The notes: a model not told the origin generated them from the letters alone. A DNA stretch of 57,994 bases from JBAXXL01 sp037127915 (GCA_037127915.1 JBAXXL010000025.1:1-57994); one strand, 5' to 3'; counted from the stretch's first letter, positions 25,609-35,196 are shown. Translations and numbers: made by a program.

Positions 25609-26154
25609 TTGAATAGTGCAGATGTAATATTATACAGTGGTGGAGCTGTTGGAGCAGAGTCTTGCTTTGGTGAAAACGCGGAAAAATATGGAATCGATGA
25701 AGTTAATTTTTCATTCGAGGGTCATGAAACAGGTAGAACACGTGGTATCAGAATTTTAAATCACGAAGAATTAAAACAAGGCGATGTTAGTCAATCTTAT
25801 GTTTCATCTCTTATGCACAGAACTTATCCAAATACTCCAATTTTGAAAAAAGTTCTTCAAACTATATGGTTCCAAGTGAACAGCAGTCAAGAAATTTTCG
25901 TAATCGGAACTATCCAAGCCGACAATACTGTTAAAGGCGGAACCGGTTGGGGTGCAGAATTTGCGAAACTTTGCAACAAAACACTTTTTGTTTTCGATCA
26001 AGAAAAAAATAGTTGGTTTAAATGGGATGGTAAGAATTGGGTTGGATTTGCAGAACCAAAAATCACGAATATCCATTTTGCCGGCACAGGTACAAGAATA
26101 TTGAACGAAAACGGTAAAAAAGCTATTGAAGATTTGTTCAAAAGATCTTTCTAA
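25609..26154 (+). CDS. SLOG-superfamily-like protein
   Basis: A 181-residue protein. The N-terminal NSADVILYSGGAVGAESCFGENAEKYG and the later IFVIGTIQADNTVKGGTGWGAEFAKL resemble the glycine-rich nucleotide-binding loops of SLOG (YpsA/DprA/LOG-like) Rossmann proteins, which bind nucleotide-derived ligands. Family assignment is by motif only. There is no ATG; a TTG at 25609 has a good GAGG 6 bp upstream, whereas the TTG at 25597 does not, so 25609 is preferred. An AAGCCCTA...TAGGGCTT hairpin lies at about 25556-25582 in the leader. The C-terminal NSWFKWDGKNWVGF segment follows the ligand-binding core. Confidence 0.6.
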   Translation: MNSADVILYSGGAVGAESCFGENAEKYGIDEVNFSFEGHETGRTRGIRILNHEELKQGDVSQSYVSSLMHRTYPNTPILKKVLQTIWFQVNSSQEIFVIGTIQADNTVKGGTGWGAEFAKLCNKTLFVFDQEKNSWFKWDGKNWVGFAEPKITNIHFAGTGTRILNENGKKAIEDLFKRSF

Positions 26155-26230
26155 GTTTAAATAATAAATTTGAAAAGTAGAGACGTTGCATGCAACGTCT
26201 TTTTTATTATGCAAAAATTAGTAATTTTGT

Positions 26231-26260
26231 TTTGATTCTGAATATTAATAATTATTTTTG
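26231..26260 (+). promoter_or_regulatory. Bacteroidota-type promoter
   Basis: TTTG at 26231-26234 and TATTTTTG at 26253-26260 with an 18-bp spacer match the TTTG/TAnnTTTG consensus. It would drive the small ORF at 26334 with a leader of about 65-70 nt. Confidence 0.5.
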
Positions 26261-26333
26261 TAAAATAATAAGTAGGTATTACTGAATTATAAAACAGATT
26301 AATTAATAAATTAGAAATTAAATAAAATAAATT

Positions 26334-26513
26334 ATGAAAAAAAGAATAATAATCATTTTGATTGTCCTTATAGTTTTGAATATTGTAGTATTAATAGGAC
26401 AAATAATACCGGAAAACGCTCCGCCGTTTGCTGGGGTAGTAAACATAATATTTCTTGCTTCAAGTTTTATTTATTTTACTGTATCAATAATTAGAAGATT
26501 AGAGAAGAAATAG
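26334..26513 (+). CDS. Small two-helix membrane protein
   Basis: A 59-residue ORF starting MKKRIIIILIVLIVLNIVVL and ending RRLEKK. Two hydrophobic segments (about 4-23 and 34-52) are separated by a short polar turn PENAPPF. Positive ends suggest both termini face the cytoplasm. A plausible promoter lies at 26231-26260. I do not recognise a family; it could be a small stress or assembly protein. It lies 58 bp before the secreted cyclophilin gene. Confidence 0.55.
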   Translation: MKKRIIIILIVLIVLNIVVLIGQIIPENAPPFAGVVNIIFLASSFIYFTVSIIRRLEKK

Positions 26514-26571
26514 CTCGAGAGGAATCAAAATTTTAAAAGATAAAGTTATAATTAATTGGAGATAATGGATC

Positions 26572-27237
26572 ATGAATTTAAAAACAAATTTCAAGAAACC
26601 ATCCTTAGGTATTAGCCTATTCGTAATATTTGCATTTACTTTTGGCGTTATATTCGCTCAAGAGAAGAAAATTGATCCCGAAATACTGAAACTCAAAGCA
26701 CCGGAAAAATTCGTCGTGAAATTTGAAACTACCAAGGGTGATTTTGAAGTAACAGCCGAAAGAAAATTCTCACCTTTAGCGGTTGACAGATTTTATCAGT
26801 TAGTAAAAAGTAATTATTTTACAAATGTACCGTTTTACCGCTGTGTACCAAATTTCGTCGCACAATTCGGTGATCTTGATAGTTTAATTTACAAACCATG
26901 GGAAAAAGAAATCGTTTTGGACGAACCTGTTCTGAAAAGTAATGAGGAAGGAACTATTGCTTTTGCACGATCTGGAAAAAACACTAGAAGTTGTCAATTA
27001 TACATCAATTATAAAGATAATCTTCGATTAGATACTATTCCAGGCGAAACCAAAGGCTTCCCCGCCTTTGCTTATGTCAGCAAAGGAATGAAAGTCGTAA
27101 AGAAATTTTATACCGGTTACCAAGATGAACCTAGAAAGAAAATGGATTCAACCATAAAGAATATTCCTGAATATCTTAAAAAGAATTATCCCGAATTAGA
27201 CTACATAAACAAAGCCTATTTATTGGAAGATAAATAG
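26572..27237 (+). CDS. Secreted cyclophilin-type peptidyl-prolyl cis-trans isomerase
   Basis: A 221-residue protein with an N-terminal signal anchor (about 10-30) and a cyclophilin domain from residue 44: VVKFETTKGDFEVTAERKFSPLAVDRFYQLV, PFYRCVPNFVAQFGD (catalytic Arg in FYRC), and a GTIAFARSG loop. Cyclophilins catalyse proline isomerisation in protein folding, here in the periplasm. The domain is divergent, e.g. FVAQFGD in place of FMIQGGD, and CQLYINYKDN in place of SQFFINLVDN, so activity is likely but not certain. Confidence 0.85.
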   Translation: MNLKTNFKKPSLGISLFVIFAFTFGVIFAQEKKIDPEILKLKAPEKFVVKFETTKGDFEVTAERKFSPLAVDRFYQLVKSNYFTNVPFYRCVPNFVAQFGDLDSLIYKPWEKEIVLDEPVLKSNEEGTIAFARSGKNTRSCQLYINYKDNLRLDTIPGETKGFPAFAYVSKGMKVVKKFYTGYQDEPRKKMDSTIKNIPEYLKKNYPELDYINKAYLLEDK

Positions 27238-27370
27238 TGTGGACAAAATATGAAAGTATATAATTGTCATTTAGCTTACAAGAATTAATGACTTCAAATT
27301 TTAGATGGACTCTATCTGCCAGGTAGAGCCCATCTATGTCTATTATATTATGTGCTTGTATAATTGATTT

Positions 27371-29311
27371 TTACGGATTTTGCGCAGCTATCGGTATTGT
27401 AATCGAAAACGTGCTGCCTATACCATATTCACTTCGAACTGAAATCGTGCCGCCTTGTATTTCTATTAGTTCTTTACACAAGATTAATCCCAACCCACTA
27501 CCTTTTTCATTTTCAGTACCAAGATTGCTGAGTGTTTGCCCAATTTTAAACAAAGAATTTATTGTTTTATCATCCATACCTTCACCATTATCAGAAATGA
27601 AAATTTCAAGAAATTTATCTTTTATTTTTGTGGAAATCATTATGTCATTTCCCTTATGAGAAAATTTAATCGCATTGGAAATCAGGTTGCGCATAATTGA
27701 TGTTATCATATTAATATCAGCATATATTACACAATTCTCTATGGTTACTAATTTAATTGTAATGTTTTTTTTCAGCGCAGAAACCTGTACAAGATTTGTT
27801 GTTAATTCTAAAAGATCTTTGAATTCTATTTCCTCGGGTTTAGGTATAATAGCTCCTGTTTGTAATTTTGCCCATTCCAATAGATTTTCCAGTAGATTGT
27901 AGGTGATGTGGGAAGATGTGTTGATTTCACCAGCAAACATTTTTACATCATCCAGCTCCATATTGTCAGCACTATATTTAAGCTCATAACTAAGTCCTAA
28001 AATTGAATTAAAAGGACTACGCAAGTCGTGTGCTATAATCGAAAAGAACGTATCCTTAGTATGGTTAACTAAAGCTAATTCATGCTTTTGAACTTCTATA
28101 ATATCTTTTTGAATGTTCAATTCTTTATATGTTTTCTTCAATTTACCGAATCGAATCATACTAAAAGTCAGGCTTATAAAGATGATAATAATTATAATGA
28201 TGAAGAATAAAGTTTTATCTCTTTCACGTTGTATTTCTTCTTTTTTTTCGTGAGCGAATTGCTCTTTTTGAAATTTTGCTTCCGATTTAAATACAGCCAA
28301 ATCCTTTTCTTTCATATACAAATCTGAACGAGCGTCAGCTGTTATTTTAAGATACTTAAGCGCGCTATCAGAGTTGTGAATTTTTTCATAAACTTGGCAT
28401 AAAATATTAGTGCTTAGCCAAATATAAGTTAAGTTATTATTTTCCAAGGCATTCTTGTACGCCTTTTGTCCGTATTCAATAGCTTTTGCGTTGTCGTTAA
28501 GATAATAATACATCACAGCTATTGCTTTTAATATCAGTGATTTGTCTTCGCTTGACGAACAACTGTCCACCAAAACAAGTGATTTATTGAAGTAATCGAA
28601 TGCTCTTTGATAATCTTTTAAATAACTATAATTGGCTCCTAATAAAAGGTAATTTGACGTTAATAGATCGTAATCATCTAAAGATTCGGCTATTGAATTT
28701 GATTTGTTGGTATAATATAACGATTTGTTTCTATCCTTTATATTATTAAACTCAGCATAAACAGCCCCAATTCTATTCAACGCTTTTGCTTCTCCAAATT
28801 TATCTTTCAACTTATGGCTTAACTGAAGTGATTTATTCAGATATTTCAGTGAGGCGGAATATTCGAAAAAAGAACGGTAGCTTTCGCCTATGTCTTTATA
28901 AATTAAGACTAAATATTTTTTATTATTGGTTCCCAAACTTAAGCTTTCAGCTTGCAAGTAATTATTAATTGCAAGGGCATAATTTGAAATTGATTGATAA
29001 GCCAGTCCACATTTATGGTAAGCTATAATCTTAAAAGTATCATCGTTGGTTCTTTCGGCGATTTTAAGGAATTTTGAAGCATATTTTTGTGCTAAAGGAT
29101 CGCTTTTATTAATATAATAATCGGTTATTTTTGATAAATAGCATAGTTTTTCATTAGTCGTTTTTGCGTTAATAATCTTATTGTTAAGACTATTAGCATC
29201 TTCTGCCACTAAATTAATACTGAATGATAGTATTAAAAGTTGTGCGAGAAATGCACAAAATATTAATTTTACTTTACTCATTTTGACTTTATTCCTATTA
29301 TTATTATTCAA
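27371..29311 (-). CDS. TPR sensor histidine kinase
   Basis: A 646-residue membrane kinase. A signal peptide is followed by about seven TPRs (residues 50-340) predicted to be periplasmic, one membrane helix (about 370-387, FFIIIIIIIFISLTF), a HisKA dimerisation domain with the phosphoacceptor in FFSIIAHDLRSPFNSILGL (about 429) and a HATPase_c domain with NLISNAIKFS, SDNGEGMDD and GSGLGLILCKEL. No receiver domain is attached. The nearest response regulator is at 36232-36711, 7 kb away. A -7-like TATTTTTG lies on the minus strand at 29375-29368. Confidence 0.92.
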   Translation of the reverse strand: MNNNNRNKVKMSKVKLIFCAFLAQLLILSFSINLVAEDANSLNNKIINAKTTNEKLCYLSKITDYYINKSDPLAQKYASKFLKIAERTNDDTFKIIAYHKCGLAYQSISNYALAINNYLQAESLSLGTNNKKYLVLIYKDIGESYRSFFEYSASLKYLNKSLQLSHKLKDKFGEAKALNRIGAVYAEFNNIKDRNKSLYYTNKSNSIAESLDDYDLLTSNYLLLGANYSYLKDYQRAFDYFNKSLVLVDSCSSSEDKSLILKAIAVMYYYLNDNAKAIEYGQKAYKNALENNNLTYIWLSTNILCQVYEKIHNSDSALKYLKITADARSDLYMKEKDLAVFKSEAKFQKEQFAHEKKEEIQRERDKTLFFIIIIIIIFISLTFSMIRFGKLKKTYKELNIQKDIIEVQKHELALVNHTKDTFFSIIAHDLRSPFNSILGLSYELKYSADNMELDDVKMFAGEINTSSHITYNLLENLLEWAKLQTGAIIPKPEEIEFKDLLELTTNLVQVSALKKNITIKLVTIENCVIYADINMITSIMRNLISNAIKFSHKGNDIMISTKIKDKFLEIFISDNGEGMDDKTINSLFKIGQTLSNLGTENEKGSGLGLILCKELIEIQGGTISVRSEYGIGSTFSITIPIAAQNP

Positions 29312-29410
29312 AATTATCTAATAACTTGTAATTAAACAAATTAATTATTTTTAATAAACAATAAATACAAAAATAATATTTTATATACCCATTACATAAT
29401 AATTAATTAT

Positions 29411-29418
29411 TATTTTTG
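29411..29418 (+). promoter_or_regulatory. Possible -7 element (TATTTTTG)
   Basis: Matches TAnnTTTG about 75 bp before the RNB gene start. No -33 TTTG is seen at the right spacing. A mirrored copy at 29368-29375 faces the kinase gene. Confidence 0.35.
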
Positions 29419-29493
29419 TAAAGTTACACTAAATAAAATTTAAATGAACTTTGTGATTCTATTTTAAACTCAGTAAATGAATCGAGAATTAAT

Positions 29494-31659
29494 ATGAAAA
29501 TAATTGAATTTACAGAATCTGCTCTTAAAGAAGCTAATAAAATGTTTATTCCTGAGAAATTGCTCAAGAATCGACCTATTGTCGAAGGTTATACTATTGA
29601 TGGTGCAACATCGAAGGATTTAGATGATGGAATAAATATTCGCCGTAATGGCGAAAATTACTCAGTTGAAGTATCGATAGCGGATGTTGCCCAGTTTGTC
29701 AGAATGGATTCGGAACTATTTAATATTGCTTTCGAAAGAGTAGAAACTCGATATATGCTTGATTTTAATGAACCAATGTTACCGAGAATATTGTCGGAGT
29801 ATAAGTTAAGTCTTTTACCAAATAAACCCAATCCTGCAATAACATTCGATATTGAAGTTTCAAATGATGGTGAGATTTTAGATTTCGGTATCCGCGAAAC
29901 AGCTTTCCATAGTCTGAACCGCTTGAATTACGCACAATTCGATCAGATATTAGAGCAGAAAGAAGATAGCCCAGAGCGAGAGGTCTTTAGATTAATGGCG
30001 GAATTCTCGGATAAATTGCTGGAAGCCAGACGAAATAAAGGCGCGTTAGCTATCTATGATTTAACAAAAGGAATTTATACAAACGAAGAAGGTGTAATTT
30101 TATCTTTAAGCAAAGAGTTAGCTCATAAAAGCAATATTGTTGTTCAGGAATTTATGATTTTATGTAACAAAGGTTTGGCAATGTATTGCGCTAAAAATGA
30201 TTTACCATTACTTTACAGAAATCATACGGCAAAGTTAAATACTCCTGATAGAAAAATAATTTTAGAACAGATTAGTACGGTTTTAGAAGAACCGCAATAT
30301 CTCACAGCATTGAAAGAGAGAGCCGTTTTATGGTTTGACCGCGCAAAATATAGCCCAATGGTTTTAGGGCACTATGGGTTAAATGAAGCGGCTTATACAC
30401 ACGCTACATCGCCAATCAGAAGAATAGCCGATCTAATTAACCACCAATTAATAAAGTCTTTCCTTAACAAAACAAACAAAAGCTATACTAATGAAGAATT
30501 GACGTTATTATCGGATCAAATCAATTCTGCCAAATTAGAAATTTCTGAACAAAAAGCCGAATCATTTAAAGATAAAGCAGTTATGGCTTTGTCACTAAAA
30601 CTTAAAAGTGCCTCGGAAGAAGAATTGGTAAAAATGGATAATAGTCAGTTTGAACCAATTTTAGATAGAGCAGTAAAAAGCGGTCTCCTTTTTCCAAATA
30701 TGATGAAAGCCTTAAAAAACCGGTTTGAGAATGAAACAATTGATGTGATTATGATTTATGATATATTATTCAAAAACATGGAGCTTTCGGAAGATTGGCG
30801 AGAATTTAAAACTATGGCATTGGATTTTGCATACAAAACATCGGGTATGCCTATTTCATTAATTAATATGTCATCTCAAAAAGGCTTTTTGGAAAATTTT
30901 GATACGGAAGTAAACCAAACAGCAACGGGATTTTCAGCGTGTTCCAAAGTATTATATAACGGCAAATTAATTCAACCTGAAAAACCTTCGTTTTCTACAA
31001 AAAAGAAGGAAGCAATAAGCCGTTCCGCAGGAAGATTACTATATCAAATATTGGATATTCCGTTTAACGAATCGGAAGAAATATTAGAACTTCCATTGCC
31101 GGCAAAAGATATAGAAACTTTAAATTCTTCGGAGGAGAAAAATTATGTTGGTGAATTATTAGAACTTGTAATCAGAAACCATACTTGGAGTGATCCCGAA
31201 TTTAATTTTCAACTCGTTGGTCTTTCTCACGACCCAATTGTAAACTGTTCCGGAATGATTGAAATTGATAATGATACAATATCTGTTTATGCTAAATCTA
31301 ACAATAAGAAGGACGCCAAACAATTAGCCGCAAAAAAGATTTTGCAAATTATAAAAGATAAAGGTATAATTAAAATAAAAGAACCAGATATTGTACTACA
31401 TGAAAATGCTTTAGGTTCAAATTATATTGGTTTATTACAGGAATTCTGTTTGAAAAACAAATTGCCTGTACCTGATTACCAATTTACCCAAAGGGAATTA
31501 AAGCATATCACATTATTTATTTGCGATTTGGATATGACTTATAAAAAAAATGAGCATCATTGGTCAGCCTCGGGAAATACAAAAAAAGAAGCAAAACACA
31601 TTGTTGCAGAAAAAGCTTGTCAAGATTTATTAAAAAGGAAACTAACAACAACTAAATAA
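29494..31659 (+). CDS. RNB-family 3'-5' exoribonuclease with three C-terminal dsRBD-like domains
   Basis: A 721-residue protein. An RNB (RNase II/R catalytic) domain starts almost at the N-terminus, with no cold-shock domains. The four metal-binding aspartates are all in place in YTIDGATSKDLDDG (D36, D42, D44, D45), as is the YTHATSPIRRIADLINHQLI motif (301-320). Instead of an S1 domain the tail holds three double-stranded-RNA-binding-like segments: about 450-522 (ending STKKKEAISRSAGRLLYQIL), 549-622 (NNKKDAKQLAAKKILQII) and 641-714 (NTKKEAKHIVAEKACQDLL). Each has the xxKKxAxxxAAxxxL helix of dsRBDs. The likely role is degrading structured RNA. Translation is intact; the next gene starts 6 bp downstream. 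Confidence 0.87.
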   Translation: MKIIEFTESALKEANKMFIPEKLLKNRPIVEGYTIDGATSKDLDDGINIRRNGENYSVEVSIADVAQFVRMDSELFNIAFERVETRYMLDFNEPMLPRILSEYKLSLLPNKPNPAITFDIEVSNDGEILDFGIRETAFHSLNRLNYAQFDQILEQKEDSPEREVFRLMAEFSDKLLEARRNKGALAIYDLTKGIYTNEEGVILSLSKELAHKSNIVVQEFMILCNKGLAMYCAKNDLPLLYRNHTAKLNTPDRKIILEQISTVLEEPQYLTALKERAVLWFDRAKYSPMVLGHYGLNEAAYTHATSPIRRIADLINHQLIKSFLNKTNKSYTNEELTLLSDQINSAKLEISEQKAESFKDKAVMALSLKLKSASEEELVKMDNSQFEPILDRAVKSGLLFPNMMKALKNRFENETIDVIMIYDILFKNMELSEDWREFKTMALDFAYKTSGMPISLINMSSQKGFLENFDTEVNQTATGFSACSKVLYNGKLIQPEKPSFSTKKKEAISRSAGRLLYQILDIPFNESEEILELPLPAKDIETLNSSEEKNYVGELLELVIRNHTWSDPEFNFQLVGLSHDPIVNCSGMIEIDNDTISVYAKSNNKKDAKQLAAKKILQIIKDKGIIKIKEPDIVLHENALGSNYIGLLQEFCLKNKLPVPDYQFTQRELKHITLFICDLDMTYKKNEHHWSASGNTKKEAKHIVAEKACQDLLKRKLTTTK

Positions 31660-31665
31660 TCAATC

Positions 31666-32610
31666 ATGAAATACAAGACCATACATGTATTAGTTATATT
31701 TATAACAATCTTATTTGCAATTAATTTGGAATCCAAACCCAAAATTGCTTTTACGTTTGATGATCCGAATACTCTTGACACACCACTAATGACTTGGCAA
31801 CAAAGAAATGGGAATATACTTACTACACTGAATAAATATCATATTAAAGTCGCTCTTTTTGTTTGCGGCAAAAGAGTAGTTGATGAAAACGGTATAATGC
31901 TCTTAAATACATGGGATAATTATGGACATCTGATTTGCAATCATTCGTTTTCGCATCTTTATTACAACTCACCCAAGGCAGTAGCTGAAATCTTTTGGGC
32001 TGATGTACTTAAAGGTGACTCAATTATAAGAGATTATAAAAATTACTCCAAGTTTTTTCGATTTCCCTTTTTGAAAGAAGGTACAGATAAAAACAATAGA
32101 AATTACATAAGAAAGAAGATGAAATCTATAGGTTACAAAGTCGGTTATGTTTCAATTGATGCTTCGGATTGGTATATTGATGCAGAAATGACGAAAGTTT
32201 TAAGCATCGATCCTAAAATCGATTTAACTCCATACAAAGAATATTTATTGAAGCATTTACTCAATAGAGCTATTTTTTATAATGATTTAGCTGTTAAATT
32301 AACCGGCAGGGAAATTAATCATACAATATTGTTACATCATTCATTATTGAATGCTTTATTTTTAGATGACATATTAGCAATGTTTAAAAAAAACGGCTGG
32401 GAACTTGTAGATGTTGATAAAGCATATCAAGACGAATTTTACCAAACACCTCCAAATATCGTTCCTGCAGGTGAAAGTATAATCTGGGCTAAAGCAAAGC
32501 AAACCGGTAGATATGAAGATATTCTTCGTTATCCAGCAGAAGATTCGGAGTATGAAAAAGATTCTCTAAGCAATTATATTGAGCAATATAATCGTATTAA
32601 AACCAAATAA
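31666..32610 (+). CDS. Secreted polysaccharide deacetylase (NodB family)
   Basis: A 314-residue exported enzyme that removes N-acetyl groups from polysaccharide. A signal peptide (about 1-22) leads into the catalytic NodB domain: AFTFDDPN with the acid/metal aspartates D32-D33, then NHSFSH with metal-binding H93 and H97, FRFPF and a C-terminal ILLHHSLL. Only 6 bp separates it from the RNB gene, so the two are probably co-transcribed despite unrelated functions. Targets could be capsule, peptidoglycan or chitin-like polymer; the sequence does not tell. Confidence 0.88.
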   Translation: MKYKTIHVLVIFITILFAINLESKPKIAFTFDDPNTLDTPLMTWQQRNGNILTTLNKYHIKVALFVCGKRVVDENGIMLLNTWDNYGHLICNHSFSHLYYNSPKAVAEIFWADVLKGDSIIRDYKNYSKFFRFPFLKEGTDKNNRNYIRKKMKSIGYKVGYVSIDASDWYIDAEMTKVLSIDPKIDLTPYKEYLLKHLLNRAIFYNDLAVKLTGREINHTILLHHSLLNALFLDDILAMFKKNGWELVDVDKAYQDEFYQTPPNIVPAGESIIWAKAKQTGRYEDILRYPAEDSEYEKDSLSNYIEQYNRIKTK

Positions 32611-32612
32611 AC

Positions 32613-33518
32613 TTAACGTACGCGTACTCTTTTCTCACTTTTATTTGCAATATATATTCCTAAAAATATCACGAATAGACTTGAAAAGTGAACGATAGAT
32701 ATATTCTCACCGTCCAACCAACCCCAAAGTAGAGAGACGAACGGGATCAAATATGTTACAAATGAAGCGAATAATGCATTCGAAAGTTTGATTAATTTGC
32801 TGAAAAGTAATATTGCTAAAGCAGAACCAAATACAGCTAAAACAACAATAGCTCCCAATGAGTATAAATTTGCAGAATTTGATAGCGGGATACTGAAAAA
32901 ATTCGTGGTCAGTAAATAAATTCCGGCAGGAATAGCTAATGTCACAAAAGCTACTGCTGTGATCATGGTACCTGAAACTTCGTTTAGCTTTTCCTTTAAA
33001 AGGTTTCCGGCAATACCATAGAGTAAAGTTGCAAAAACTATCAGCAATCCATAAGAATTTCCTAAATTCACTAAACCTTCGCCGGTCCCTCCATTTTTCA
33101 TAAATGTAATAATGAATGCACCAAATAAACCTATAAACACACCCAGCGTAGTCGTCCACCGATAGCGTAATTTAAAAACCACCATCCCTATTGCTAAAGT
33201 AAAAAGTGGTACAAGGCTGTTCAATATGCCTGCCGAAGAACTATCAACGCGAGTTTGAGCAAATGTATATAGAAATGGCGGTATTCCAACTTCTAATACA
33301 CCGAATAATAAAATATACCAAAATTTATTCCAAGGTATTGATTTGAAGCGGAGGATAATTGTTGGGACAAAAACCAAGCCTGCAAATAAAATTCTCATCG
33401 AAGCAACTTGAGGAGCGGAATATGAAACCATTCCTTTTTTCATTAAAATAAATGAACTGCCCCAAATAATTGAAAGCACTGATAGTAATAATATAGAATC
33501 TAATTTTGATTTACTCAT
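32613..33518 (-). CDS. EamA/DMT-family transporter
   Basis: A 301-residue inner-membrane protein with about ten transmembrane helices in two EamA repeats; the conserved opening IIWGSSFILMKKGMVSYSAPQVASMR and the second-half LLYGIAGNLLKEKL are characteristic. Members export small metabolites such as amino acids. Its 3' end lies 2 bp from the deacetylase 3' end (convergent). The substrate is unknown. Confidence 0.88.
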   Translation of the reverse strand: MSKSKLDSILLLSVLSIIWGSSFILMKKGMVSYSAPQVASMRILFAGLVFVPTIILRFKSIPWNKFWYILLFGVLEVGIPPFLYTFAQTRVDSSSAGILNSLVPLFTLAIGMVVFKLRYRWTTTLGVFIGLFGAFIITFMKNGGTGEGLVNLGNSYGLLIVFATLLYGIAGNLLKEKLNEVSGTMITAVAFVTLAIPAGIYLLTTNFFSIPLSNSANLYSLGAIVVLAVFGSALAILLFSKLIKLSNALFASFVTYLIPFVSLLWGWLDGENISIVHFSSLFVIFLGIYIANKSEKRVRVR

Positions 33519-33627
33519 TTTCGATATTCAAATTTACAAAAGCAATATAGACGCTGTGAGTAATATTTATTTTTTTTTACCATTACTCCGGTAATTTTTG
33601 ATATTTTTGTTATTTTATAACGTGCAA

Positions 33628-35196
33628 ATGAAAAATAAATACATATTTTGGCTTTTGGGTATCATCGGTTTGGGAATTATTCTTAGGCTAATAAACATTG
33701 GTTTGGAGAGTTATTGGTTCGACGAAATATATTCGATTGCTTTGGCTAAGATGCCATTGAATGAAATTCCGGTTTTAACAAGCAGAGACTTTCACCCGCC
33801 GTTTTACTATATGCTGCTAAATATTTGGATGATTATATTCGGAAACACTGAAACCGTGGCTCGAAGTCTTTCAGGATTATTTAGCGTATTGACCATTCCG
33901 ATTATATTTACTATAGCAAAGAATGTATTCAATAAAAAAACAGCTTTATTCTCCGCTATTATATTTGCTGTTTCCAGAATAAATATCTTTTATTCCCAAG
34001 AAGTGAGGATGTACACATTACTTGCTTTGTTAGCTTCAATATCTTACTTATTGATTATCAAAATTTTACAAAACAAAGACAAAAAGCCCATTCTTTGGGT
34101 TCTGTATATACTTGTAAACTCAGCAATGACTTACACACACAATTTTGCTTTTTTAATAATACTTTCTCAAGTGCTGTATATTTTGTTTTTTTGGTTCAAA
34201 ACCAAAAGTGCAAAATCAGCGAAGCCAATACAGTTTATCATATCCTATATTGTACTATTTTTGCTCTACTTGCCGTGGTTATTTGTTTTCTTGGGCCAGA
34301 TGAAGTCAGTCAGCAATGGATTTTGGTTACCGGCTATTTCTATATTTTCAGGTGGCGAAGCCTTTATAGAATTAAGCGGTTCTATTACATTAGCTATAAT
34401 ATTTTTAATTTTATTAGCAGTACTAATCTTTAAACAGGACCGTGATAAATCTACTTTAAACATTGCTGTTAGCAATCGGGAAACGAATAATTCCATAATT
34501 GGCACTGGGATCTTTTGGATTTGGTTTATTTTACCTATAGCTTTGCCCCTTTTTGTTTCTTATATCTTTTCCCCAATTTTTAATGCAAGATACTCACTTT
34601 TAACATCCCCGGCTCTTATTTTATTAGTATCCGCAGGAATCGACAAATTTAACTCGAAAAAAGTCAGTTACGCTATTCTAATCGCAATTTTCGCACTTTC
34701 AATCGCAACTTTGGTTGAAGACTGGACAACCTACGAGAAGGAAGATTGGAGAGCCGCGGCAAAATATATTGACAAAACAGTAACCAATAAAGACCTAATA
34801 ATTGTTGATGTTTGCCGCGAATTTGATTATTTAGGAGATAGTCAAATTTTGGTGGAAATCTACACAAAGAATAAGAAATTGAATTATTATTCATTAGCCT
34901 CGAATCACACCCAAAAAGATTTAGATAGGATGCTGAATAAAATAAAAAGTTATAAAAACATATACTTTGTAAAATCACACGGAACAGATTATCATAACCC
35001 TATGGATTCAATAATTAATAGGCAGGGTTTTGCTTTGAATCATTCAGAATATTTTCAAAATTATGTCCGCCGCTATTTATATCTCGAAAAATATGCTCCA
35101 GACAAATATGATTTATACCTGAAAAAATGTACAATATCACAGAGTATAAAAATAGAACACTTCGTTCCTCTGAACCAAATTCAGAATAAAAAATAA
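33628..35196 (+). CDS. GT39-like membrane glycosyltransferase
   Basis: A 522-residue polytopic protein of the PMT/ArnT-like GT-C superfamily, which moves sugars from lipid-phosphate donors. The catalytic-type acidic motif is near the N-terminus (ESYWFDEIYSIALA, then SRDFHPPFYYMLLN), followed by about ten transmembrane helices and a C-terminal soluble region (about 400-522). Homology starts at MKNKYIFWLLGIIGLGI, so ATG 33628 is used instead of a TTG at 33598. The acceptor is unknown; a glycan or glycoprotein role fits the nearby GT9 gene. Confidence 0.85.
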   Translation: MKNKYIFWLLGIIGLGIILRLINIGLESYWFDEIYSIALAKMPLNEIPVLTSRDFHPPFYYMLLNIWMIIFGNTETVARSLSGLFSVLTIPIIFTIAKNVFNKKTALFSAIIFAVSRINIFYSQEVRMYTLLALLASISYLLIIKILQNKDKKPILWVLYILVNSAMTYTHNFAFLIILSQVLYILFFWFKTKSAKSAKPIQFIISYIVLFLLYLPWLFVFLGQMKSVSNGFWLPAISIFSGGEAFIELSGSITLAIIFLILLAVLIFKQDRDKSTLNIAVSNRETNNSIIGTGIFWIWFILPIALPLFVSYIFSPIFNARYSLLTSPALILLVSAGIDKFNSKKVSYAILIAIFALSIATLVEDWTTYEKEDWRAAAKYIDKTVTNKDLIIVDVCREFDYLGDSQILVEIYTKNKKLNYYSLASNHTQKDLDRMLNKIKSYKNIYFVKSHGTDYHNPMDSIINRQGFALNHSEYFQNYVRRYLYLEKYAPDKYDLYLKKCTISQSIKIEHFVPLNQIQNKK

